From DASYAN01 sp036501345 (GTDB lineage: Bacteria > Chloroflexota > Ktedonobacteria > Ktedonobacterales > Ktedonobacteraceae), in NCBI GenBank assembly GCA_036501345.1, contig DASYAN010000518.1, forward strand, positions 1-5,903: a stretch of 5,903 nt of DNA, given 5' to 3'. Under the pieces are notes generated by a model that was given only the letters and a program-made list of their open reading frames with translations, had not been told where the DNA came from and made no database searches. Made by a program: the position numbers and the translations under genes. Position 1 is the first letter of the stretch, and each line of letters begins with the position of its first letter. Below are positions 1 through 4,864 of this stretch, in pieces.

Positions 1-665
1 GTGAATAACACCAGTTGGCCATTGTGGGTATCTGCATGATGATTAATCGAGTTTAGCACATGGCTGGCATCTCCATGGGTAACACAGCCGGAGAACGTTT
101 CTCGACCCATCGTGATATGCCCTGATGTAGTCACTCCCAGCGCGGCATAATAGCCGGGGCTTTGCACAATCTGACCATTAATCTCTACCAACCCAATGGG
201 ATTATGTGTTCCATCAAAGAAGTCGCCATTGATACCTGCTATTGCCCCCGTACGATTCGCCATCGTGCTTAGTACTTCACCAGAAGCTGACAAATGGTTG
301 TTAGCTTCGACGACACCAAGGTGAATATCGTGACTGGCCAAATTAATGTCCAACCAACTGACCTGCTCAGGACCAGCAGCCATCTGCAAATCTTGAGTAG
401 AGAGCTCCGCATTCTTGGCCGCGATCTGCTCATGGGTCGCTATCAACGATCTGTTGGCGACAGCAAACGCCTGATCCTGCTGGGCAAAAATCATCAAGGG
501 CCCATGGCTGGACATAGTGATAACATGCCAACTTGCAAATAGTGTGAAGATAGTCAGAACTATTCTCAGGATTACGCAACGACTTCTGCTCTTCCAGCTA
601 ATCTTGATAAAAGCAGCATGAGTGGATAGACAAGGAAAAAGTATGCCTCTTCTGAATTGGCTCAT
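1..665 (-). CDS. Phosphodiester glycosidase (NAGPA-domain) family protein, N-terminal part, runs off left edge
   Basis: An open minus-strand frame begins at an ATG (665-663) and continues without a stop to the edge, giving 221 visible residues. The start is fixed by an in-frame TAA (680-678) just upstream and an AAGGA Shine-Dalgarno site 9 bases before the ATG. Residues about 30-51 (CVILRIVLTIFTLFASWHVI) form a hydrophobic segment after a basic stretch (KISWKSRSR), so a membrane anchor or uncleaved signal is likely and the rest should be outside the membrane. A Gln/Ala-rich, possibly helical linker (about 61-105) follows. The NAGPA-like fold starts near 108 (WLDINLASHDIHLGVVEAN). Its hallmark is MANRTGAIAGINGDFFDG (135-152), followed by NPIGLVEINGQIVQSPG (155-171). 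The family (PF09992; N-acetylglucosamine-1-phosphodiester alpha-N-acetylglucosaminidase) includes bacterial proteins acting on exopolysaccharide or phosphodiester-linked sugars, but the substrate here is unknown. The C-terminal part is not in the window. Confidence 0.85.
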   Translation of the reverse strand, partial: MSQFRRGILFPCLSTHAAFIKISWKSRSRCVILRIVLTIFTLFASWHVITMSSHGPLMIFAQQDQAFAVANRSLIATHEQIAAKNAELSTQDLQMAAGPEQVSWLDINLASHDIHLGVVEANNHLSASGEVLSTMANRTGAIAGINGDFFDGTHNPIGLVEINGQIVQSPGYYAALGVTTSGHITMGRETFSGCVTHGDASHVLNSINHHADTHNGQLVLF

Positions 666-674
666 ACAGAAAAA

Positions 675-679
675 TCCTT
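675..679 (-). promoter_or_regulatory. Ribosome binding site of the NAGPA-domain gene
   Basis: AAGGA on the minus strand lies 9 bases upstream of the ATG at 665. It overlaps an in-frame TAA, so no longer upstream start is possible in this frame. This decides the start codon. Confidence 0.65.
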
Positions 680-791
680 ACTCAGTGGAGACGATAAAGA
701 GATAGCTCTTCTTTTTCTTATCGGTATGACTATGCTTAGCAGAGAGGGCTTTTTAATAGTTGCCAACCGAAGCTTTCCTGTCACTTTTCTG

Positions 792-800
792 TGGTATACT
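792..800 (+). promoter_or_regulatory. Candidate extended -10 promoter for the HEAT-repeat operon
   Basis: TGGTATACT matches an extended -10 element (TGn followed by TATACT, five of six bases of the TATAAT consensus). No good -35 hexamer sits 16-18 bases upstream (772-777 is GCTTTC), which is acceptable for extended -10 promoters. Transcription would start near 807 and give a leader of about 130 bases before the HEAT-repeat gene. This rests on the motif alone. Confidence 0.4.
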
Positions 801-924
801 TATCGATGTTTGTTGCATAACTCCCAGAAGAAGTTTTCTTTGTAGATTGTCTGGACTAGAGAACGCTTATACGCGCTTGGTGATAGAAAAGAAGCGTTTT
901 GTAGCTTTAATAGAAAGTTTTTGC

Positions 925-929
925 AGGAG
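925..929 (+). promoter_or_regulatory. Ribosome binding site deciding the start of the HEAT-repeat gene
   Basis: AGGAG lies 8 bases before the ATG at 938 but only 5 bases before the in-frame GTG at 935. The spacing and the better start codon both favour 938. An ATG at 931 is out of frame. Confidence 0.6.
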
Positions 930-937
930 AATGCGTG

Positions 938-2002
938 ATGGCTCACTTTGATGGCTCTGCTGATAAAGATGGAACGAGCAATATGTCTCCCAACCCTCAA
1001 GCTTCTATTAATGTCCAGCCTCCTATTGGTGGAACGCCTCCGCAATTGCTTGCTCAGCAGGCAGCTGAAGGCCGTCGGGGTGCTGCATGGCGTTTAATGC
1101 ACTGGATTATGGAGGGTGATCCGCGTGCTATTGCTGCGGTCACTTCGTTAGATGATGATCGTCTGGCGCAAAACCTTCTGGAGTTCCTCGCTCTGGGCAC
1201 TTGGGCTGGTAAACCGTTTGTTCCTCCTTTGTCTGTGCGTACTGCGCATGCCAAAACACGTCTGATAACTCTTTTTCTGCCCGCTTCCGGTATGGATCCT
1301 GCGCGTGCTATGCGTGTATTGTTAGCTGCTATACACGATAACCGTCCCGCCATGCGTGAAGCTGCTATACATATCCTGGGTATTATGGGCAACCGTACGG
1401 TAATTCCTGTTCTCCTGGAGAGCTTAAATGATCCGGTACATAGCGTTCGCCTGGAGGCAGTAAAAGCACTGGGACGTGTCGGAGATCCTTCGGTGGTACC
1501 TGCCTTGCTGCATGCTTTACGCTCGGCTGATGAGCAGATGGGAAGTCAGATTTTTCTTGCACTGATGGAGCTCGGATCAGCTGCAGTGCCTGCTTTGATT
1601 GCTGAGAGTAATAATAACTCAGCCTGGATTCGCTGGCATTGTATACGTGCTCTTGGGCAAATCTGTGATGATCGAGCATTATCTGTTCTGGTACGTGCTC
1701 TCGCTGACCAGGATCATGCTGTTGCCTGGGTAGCAGCTAAAGAGCTGCCAGGCTTTGGCAAAATGAGCGTTGAGCCAGTGCTGCGTTTGCTTATGACAGA
1801 GGATACGTCAGCTTGGCTGGTCGAAACAACCTCTTACGTGTTAAGGGATCACTGTCAACATCACGAGGAACTAAGGCCATATTTAGAGCCTGTACTCAAA
1901 GAAATGCATAGTGTGGGGTATCGCGTGGCTACTCCTAATGCCGCACGTAAGGCAATCAATGAAATCGAGGCGAGCGGCTTACTGATCTCTTTGGCCTCGT
2001 AA
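938..2002 (+). CDS. HEAT-repeat (PBS-lyase-like repeat) protein
   Basis: A 354-residue protein. Residues 1-45 are polar and low in complexity (Ser/Asn/Gly/Pro), with no signal peptide, so it is probably cytoplasmic. Helical repeats of about 31 residues fill the rest: roughly 121-153, 154-184 (RTVIPVLLESLNDPVHSVRL, then EAVKALGRVGDP), 185-214, 215-244 (ending IRWHCIRALGQICDD), 245-276 and a weaker one from 277. The recurring pattern V-x-P-L-L-x-x-L-x-D-x-x-x-x-V-R-x-x-A-x-x-A-L-G is typical of HEAT/PBS-lyase repeats. These repeats usually form protein-binding or scaffolding solenoids, and a minority are phycobilin lyases. Nothing here suggests a phycobilisome, so binding or scaffolding is the safer reading, with the partner unknown. 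GTG 935 is an alternative start adding one residue. It is probably co-transcribed with the dehydrogenase 36 bases downstream. Confidence 0.85.
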   Translation: MAHFDGSADKDGTSNMSPNPQASINVQPPIGGTPPQLLAQQAAEGRRGAAWRLMHWIMEGDPRAIAAVTSLDDDRLAQNLLEFLALGTWAGKPFVPPLSVRTAHAKTRLITLFLPASGMDPARAMRVLLAAIHDNRPAMREAAIHILGIMGNRTVIPVLLESLNDPVHSVRLEAVKALGRVGDPSVVPALLHALRSADEQMGSQIFLALMELGSAAVPALIAESNNNSAWIRWHCIRALGQICDDRALSVLVRALADQDHAVAWVAAKELPGFGKMSVEPVLRLLMTEDTSAWLVETTSYVLRDHCQHHEELRPYLEPVLKEMHSVGYRVATPNAARKAINEIEASGLLISLAS

Positions 2003-2023
2003 ACATTTCTTTTATCAGGACAG

Positions 2024-2030
2024 AAGGAGG
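2024..2030 (+). promoter_or_regulatory. Strong ribosome binding site for the GTG-started dehydrogenase
   Basis: AAGGAGG sits 8 bases before a GTG at 2039. The near-complete match to the anti-Shine-Dalgarno sequence supports the GTG start, which also places the dinucleotide-binding motif at the expected N-terminal position. Confidence 0.75.
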
Positions 2031-2038
2031 GAACTTTT

Positions 2039-2773
2039 GTGTCTCGAAGGGTTTTATTAACAGGTGCAGCAGGTCGTGTTGCATCAGCATTTCGTGAATA
2101 TACAGGAGAGCGGTACTGGCTTCGTCTGGCAGATCGTGCTACAGAGAAGCTGGCCGATGCCAGAGACCAGGGACAAGAGGTCTTTGAACTTGATGTTGCC
2201 GATCTAGAAGCGTGCCAGAGGGCTTGTCAGGACATTGATACTGTTATCCATTTGGCGGCTAATCCCTCAGAAAAGGCCACCTTCTACGGTTCTCTACTTG
2301 ATAATAATATTAAAGGTGCATATAACATCTTTCGCGCTGCAAAGGATCAAGGTTGTCAGCGAGTCATCTTTGCTAGTAGTATTCATGCAGTCGAGGCCTA
2401 TCCGCAAGACACCCAAATCCATCCAAGTATGCTCGTGCGTCCAGCGGATATGTATGGTGTTAGCAAGTGCTTTGGCGAGGCGATGGCATCCTATTTTGCC
2501 TATACAGAAGGGCTTTCAAGTATTGCTATCCGCATTGGTGCATTTGATAATAATCACCTACCAAAAGAGCGATTGAACGTATACATCAGTCGAAGAGATC
2601 TCAGCCATCTACTCGTGCAATGTATTGAAACACCTAATATTCAATTTGCCTTGGTTCATGGAGTCTCGAATAATCGTTTCAAGCGCTTAGATCTTATGGA
2701 GACGAAAAAACTCCTCAATTACGAACCGCAGGATGATGCCTTCGAGATCTTCGACACTGGTCTCCACGAGTGA
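2039..2773 (+). CDS. NAD-dependent epimerase/dehydratase family protein, uronate dehydrogenase-like
   Basis: A 244-residue extended short-chain dehydrogenase with a GTG start. The Rossmann motif TGAAGRVA (8-15) follows the first strand. Asp32 at the end of the second strand (LRLADR) suggests NAD rather than NADP. LDVAD (51-55) and VIHLAA (69-74) are the usual cofactor-contact strands. The catalytic set is Ser113/Ser114 (FASSIHA), Tyr139 and Lys143 (YGVSK). The blocks VRPADMYGVSKCFGEAMA (133-150) and IRIGAF (164-169) closely resemble my memory of Agrobacterium uronate dehydrogenase, which oxidises galacturonate or glucuronate to the aldarolactone. That enzyme has about 265 residues, so this one is about 20 shorter, mainly at the C-terminus. 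I see no frameshift. Substrate assignment is inference, and other sugar-nucleotide dehydrogenases or epimerases remain possible. It lies 36 bases after the HEAT-repeat gene, probably in one transcript. Confidence 0.8.
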   Translation: MSRRVLLTGAAGRVASAFREYTGERYWLRLADRATEKLADARDQGQEVFELDVADLEACQRACQDIDTVIHLAANPSEKATFYGSLLDNNIKGAYNIFRAAKDQGCQRVIFASSIHAVEAYPQDTQIHPSMLVRPADMYGVSKCFGEAMASYFAYTEGLSSIAIRIGAFDNNHLPKERLNVYISRRDLSHLLVQCIETPNIQFALVHGVSNNRFKRLDLMETKKLLNYEPQDDAFEIFDTGLHE

Positions 2774-2892
2774 AGTCAAGAGACCTCGAAGTGCTTCAGA
2801 CGGAGTGTCACTGGAGCTAAAAGGGAATATTTCCTATTTGGGCTCTGTTCCTAAAAAAGGGATAGAAATGTCCTTGTAAAGTTCTGCTTTTC

Positions 2893-2922
2893 TTGACAAT
2901 AAAAGAAAAGACATGGTACTCT
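2893..2922 (+). promoter_or_regulatory. Sigma70-type promoter upstream of the rhodanese-E1 gene
   Basis: A perfect TTGACA -35 hexamer (2893-2898) is followed after 18 bases by TACTCT (2917-2922). The -10 hexamer is preceded by TGG, giving an extended -10 feature (TGGTACTCT). Predicted transcription starts near 2929, about 54 bases before the ATG at 2983. The -10 is imperfect, but the -35 and TGn together make it the best promoter in the window. It would drive the sulfur-transfer locus. Confidence 0.6.
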
Positions 2923-2982
2923 TCTGTTAGTGGGTTTTATAACTAACTTGATCCACTTAGTCAACATCGAGGTAAAGAAAAT

Positions 2983-4170
2983 ATGGGTGAGGCTTTTCGT
3001 GAGATCATCAAGCGAGCACGCCAAGAGATAGCAGAGTGGTCTTCAGCGCAAGTCAATGAAGCCCTTGCTCATCGACAGGTATCAGATGAGGAATTTGTGC
3101 TTGTCGATGTGCGAGAAAAAGTTGAATGGAACGAAGGGTATGTTCCTGGGGCCGTCCATGTCCCTCGCGGGCACCTTGAATCGCGTATTGAAGAGGTCAT
3201 CCCCGACAAGTCGAAAAAGGTTGTTTTGTACTGTGCTGGTGGTGTACGCTCACTGATGGCGGGAACGACCCTTCAACAGATGGGCTATCGGGATGTTATC
3301 TCTATGGCTGGTGGTTTTGGTCAGTGGAAGGGTGCTGGCTATAAGTTCGTAGCTCCTCGTACGTTGACTGAAGCTCAAGCCAAGCGCTATAGTCGTCACG
3401 TGCTCATTCCCGAGGTCGGCGAAGAAGGGCAATGGAAATTACTGGATTCCCGAGTACTATTTATCGGTGCTGGTGGTTTGGGATCGCCTGCAGCATTGTA
3501 TCTTGCGGCTGCTGGCGTAGGCACAATCGGTATTATTGATGCTGATATTGTTGATGATAGCAATCTACAACGTCAGATTTTGCATAATACTGACCGCATC
3601 GGAAAGTATAAGGCCGAGTCAGCGCGTGAAACAATTAATGCTCTCAATCCAGATGTTAATGTTATCACCTATATTGATCGCCTTAATGAGACCAATGTCC
3701 GGCAACTTGTTGCTGAGTACGATGTGATCATTGATGGCACTGATAATTTCCCTACCCGCTATTTGTTGAATGACGCCGCACTACTGGCTAACAAACCAGT
3801 CGTACATGGCAGCGTTTTCCGTTTCGAGGGTCAGGTGACTATCTTCAAGCCGTACGACGGACCGTGCTATCGTTGTCTCTACCCTGAGCCTCCTCCTCCA
3901 GCTCTGGCGCCCAGTTGTGCAGAGGCAGGTGTGCTTGGTGTGCTTCCTGGCATTATTGGGATATTACAAGCAACTGAAGCATTGAAATTGTTGCTGGGAA
4001 TTGGTGATCCGGTGGTTGGCCGTCTCTTGACCTATGATGCGCTGGCTGGTGAATTCAATGAACTGCGCCTTTTCCGTGATCCTAAGTGTCCAGCATGTGG
4101 TGAAAATGCCCACCCCACGGATCTGCCAACGTATGGAGAAGTTTGTGCTGTACCTGAGCGGACACGATAA
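2983..4170 (+). CDS. moeB: Rhodanese / MoeB-ThiF E1-like sulfur carrier adenylyltransferase fusion
   Basis: A 395-residue two-domain cytoplasmic enzyme. GAGGT lies 9 bases before its ATG. The rhodanese domain (about 20-120) has VLVDVRE (39-45), GYVPGAVHVPRG (52-63) and the active-site loop CAGGVRS with Cys84 as persulfide carrier. The E1 domain (about 128-385) has RYSRH (135-139), the ATP loop GAGGLGS (162-168), NLQRQ (194-198), DGTDN (251-255), zinc ligands CYRC (295/298) and CPAC (369/372), and the probable catalytic Cys312 (PSCAEAGVLG). Such enzymes adenylate the C-terminal Gly of MoaD/ThiS/CysO-type carriers and form the thiocarboxylate using rhodanese sulfur. Here the rhodanese is N-terminal, opposite to mycobacterial MoeZ. 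The CysO-like gene downstream is its likely partner, though it may also serve MoaD or ThiS. The last four codons and the stop lie inside an inverted repeat arm, so the C-terminus may have been reshaped by the repeat. Confidence 0.92.
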   Translation: MGEAFREIIKRARQEIAEWSSAQVNEALAHRQVSDEEFVLVDVREKVEWNEGYVPGAVHVPRGHLESRIEEVIPDKSKKVVLYCAGGVRSLMAGTTLQQMGYRDVISMAGGFGQWKGAGYKFVAPRTLTEAQAKRYSRHVLIPEVGEEGQWKLLDSRVLFIGAGGLGSPAALYLAAAGVGTIGIIDADIVDDSNLQRQILHNTDRIGKYKAESARETINALNPDVNVITYIDRLNETNVRQLVAEYDVIIDGTDNFPTRYLLNDAALLANKPVVHGSVFRFEGQVTIFKPYDGPCYRCLYPEPPPPALAPSCAEAGVLGVLPGIIGILQATEALKLLLGIGDPVVGRLLTYDALAGEFNELRLFRDPKCPACGENAHPTDLPTYGEVCAVPERTR

Positions 4171-4314
4171 ATCGGATCTCTACCTTCGCTCGCAATAAAT
4201 TGCAGTTAAGCTCATCGTGATGAATAATCACAATATACATTTAATCCGCTTTAGATGCAACAATACTTGGCAATTTATTGCCCGAGTGTAGAGACCCGAT
4301 TTATCGCGTCCGCT
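4157..4314. repeat. Long inverted repeat flanking a 104-base spacer, overlapping the E1 stop codon
   Basis: The arms 4157-4183 and 4288-4314 are 27 bases each and complementary at 25 positions. Both mismatches are transitions: A at 4164 against C at 4307, and A at 4176 against C at 4295. A second, inner perfect arm pair of 12 bases follows (4192-4203, GCAATAAATTGC, with 4270-4281), so the whole stretch can fold into a long interrupted hairpin with a 66-base loop. In plus-strand RNA the two differences are A-C mismatches. In minus-strand RNA they are G-U pairs, so all 27 positions can pair. The left arm covers the last codons and stop of the rhodanese-E1 gene. No T-tract follows either arm, so a simple terminator is unlikely. 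The right arm is also the first unit of the tandem array, so the left arm is an inverted copy of the same repeat family. Confidence 0.85.
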
Positions 4315-4413
4315 GTGGCTCGATTTGTCGCGTCAACTGTGGCCCGATAGACTGCGTCAACTATGGCTCGATTTATCGCATCTGCTGTGACCTGATAGAC
4401 TGCGTCAACTGTG
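4294..4413. repeat. Five tandem 24-base repeats upstream of the CysO-like gene
   Basis: Units lie at 4294-4317, 4318-4341, 4342-4365, 4366-4389 and 4390-4413, with a decayed sixth start (ATCCAAT) after them. The consensus is roughly GCYCGATTTATCG, then CGTCAACTGTG. Two subtypes exist: units 1, 2 and 4 carry CGATTTATCG or a one-base variant, and units 3 and 5 carry CGATAGACTGCG. Units 2+3 and 4+5 form a 48-base higher-order repeat. The array ends 34 bases before the carrier's start codon. The reverse strand stays open through the array and would encode an octapeptide repeat, but I see no support for translation. The array may be a dispersed repeat family of this genome or an array of protein-binding sites. 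Confidence 0.85.
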
Positions 4414-4431
4414 ATCCAATACGTATTATAT

Positions 4432-4436
4432 GGAGG
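4432..4436 (+). promoter_or_regulatory. Ribosome binding site deciding the start of the CysO-like gene
   Basis: GGAGG lies 11 bases before the ATG at 4448. An earlier in-frame ATG at 4430 overlaps this site and has no purine-rich site of its own. The later start also gives the expected beta-strand at the N-terminus (ATVRLAPVLR). Confidence 0.65.
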
Positions 4437-4447
4437 ACATAATAGAT

Positions 4448-4720
4448 ATGGCAACTGTTCGTTTAGCACCTGTATTGCGCTCTTCTGCAGGTGGTTCAAA
4501 ACTGGTAACTGCCGAGGGTGGCACGCTTGGTGAAGTCTTATCCAACCTGTACCAACGTTATCCCACGCTGAAAGAGCAGATTCAGCCGGAGCAAGAACTG
4601 AGTCGTTTTGTAAATGTATATGTGAATGACCAGGATGTACGTTATTTGCAGGGACTTGATACGGCTGTTGGTTCTAGTGATACGGTCACTCTTTTGCCAG
4701 CAATGGCGGGTGGCTTTTAA
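4448..4720 (+). CDS. cysO: CysO-like ubiquitin-fold (MoaD/ThiS family) sulfur carrier protein ending Gly-Gly-Phe
   Basis: A 90-residue beta-grasp protein matching mycobacterial CysO (about 93 residues) along its whole length. Shared features are ATVRLAPVLR (2-11), GTLGEVLSNL (25-34), the signature RFVNVYVNDQDVRYLQGL (53-70; RFVNIYVNDEDVRF in CysO as I recall it) and DTVTLLPAMAGG (78-89). CysO carries sulfur as a C-terminal thiocarboxylate made on the terminal glycine, which CysM uses to build cysteine. Here the protein does not end at Gly89. One more residue, Phe90, follows and the TAA comes next, so the chain should need trimming to expose Gly-Gly. The 18-bases-earlier ATG at 4430 would add six residues and is disfavoured. 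It stands between the E1 gene and cysM, which fits E1, carrier, synthase, protease order. A role with other sulfur acceptors is possible. Confidence 0.9.
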   Translation: MATVRLAPVLRSSAGGSKLVTAEGGTLGEVLSNLYQRYPTLKEQIQPEQELSRFVNVYVNDQDVRYLQGLDTAVGSSDTVTLLPAMAGGF

Positions 4721-4725
4721 TTGCA

Positions 4726-4793
4726 GTATCCTCAAGCGGATCGTGAAAAAAGGATAGACTCAAAGCTGCAATCGCACCTCTGCATGAGGATAC
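4726..4793 (+). promoter_or_regulatory. Inverted repeat with alternative pairings in the cysM leader
   Basis: GTATCCTCA (4726-4734) is the exact complement of TGAGGATAC (4785-4793). With one A-A mismatch the stem extends to GTATCCTCAAGC / GCATGAGGATAC (4726-4737, 4782-4793). TATCCT (4727-4732) can alternatively pair with AGGATA at 4751-4756. TTGCAG (4721-4726) matches CTGCAA (4766-4771) in a crossing arrangement. A later small stem AAAGGT/ACCTTT (4815-4820, 4830-4835) precedes the cysM ribosome binding site. The layout resembles a leader with exclusive structures, but no known riboswitch family is recognised and no terminator T-tract is present. It may be a processing or attenuation element, or only a chance repeat. 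Confidence 0.45.
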
Positions 4794-4853
4794 AACTATA
4801 TATCAAACAATTGAAAAGGTCAACTGAGTACCTTTAAGTATTTGCTTTGCATT

Positions 4854-4858
4854 AGGAG
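4854..4858 (+). promoter_or_regulatory. Ribosome binding site of cysM
   Basis: AGGAG lies 6 bases before the ATG at 4865, at normal spacing. It supports this start, which aligns with the N-terminus of characterised CysM (RYGSILETIGNTPLV). Confidence 0.65.
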
Positions 4859-4864
4859 AATTGT

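Larger units (their letters stand above)
666..937. other. Divergent intergenic region between the NAGPA-domain gene and the HEAT-repeat gene
   Basis: These 272 bases separate two divergent genes and must hold the start signals for both. I see two ribosome binding sites at the ends and one plausible plus-strand promoter element near 792-800. Short open frames exist on the plus strand (657-845, 760-951), but they lack ribosome binding sites and resemble no known family, so I treat the stretch as non-coding. No convincing minus-strand promoter, RNA gene or terminator was found. Confidence 0.6.
4171..4447. other. Intergenic region between the rhodanese-E1 gene and the CysO-like gene
   Basis: These 277 bases are dominated by the inverted repeat and the 24-base tandem array. 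Other items are a small hairpin GTGAT-GAATA-ATCAC (4217-4231) in the central loop and a perfect palindrome AATACGTATT (4418-4427) immediately before the ribosome binding site. No protein-coding gene is supported. TATTAT at 4424-4429 resembles a -10 box but lies too close to the ribosome binding site to be convincing. Confidence 0.6.

Noticed and set aside
294..542. Plus-strand open frame opposite the NAGPA-domain gene
   Set aside because: It lies antisense to a well-supported gene with recognisable family motifs and has no family resemblance of its own.
657..951. Two short plus-strand frames in the divergent intergenic region
   Set aside because: They lack ribosome binding sites and overlap each other. 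The second runs into the HEAT-repeat gene, and neither shows a recognisable motif.
1054..1679. Minus-strand frames opposite the HEAT-repeat gene
   Set aside because: They are shadows of a repetitive coding region. The plus-strand frame has clear HEAT periodicity and a ribosome binding site.
2794..2816. Possible hairpin CTTCAG/CTGGAG after the dehydrogenase gene as terminator
   Set aside because: It has only six pairs with one G-U, an 11-base loop and no following T-tract, so it is not convincing as an intrinsic terminator.
2827..2840. Small palindrome GGAA-TAT-TTCC in the gap before the rhodanese-E1 gene
   Set aside because: Four base pairs with a three-base loop is expected by chance in AT-rich intergenic DNA.
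4157..4413. CRISPR array or classical insertion sequence
   Set aside because: The repeats are contiguous without unique spacers, there is no transposase, and the inverted arms show no flanking target duplication.
4275..4499. Minus-strand open frame encoding an octapeptide repeat (such as VDAVYRAT, ADAINRAI) through the 24-base array
   Set aside because: A 24-base repeat automatically yields an 8-residue peptide repeat. The frame starts inside the carrier gene in antisense and has no visible ribosome binding site, so it is kept as a by-product of the DNA repeat unless RNA or protein evidence appears.
4811..4840. Internal promoter before cysM (TTGAAA with a -10 about 17 bases downstream)
   Set aside because: The -35 is fair, but the sequence at -10 (TTAAGT) matches the consensus at only three positions.
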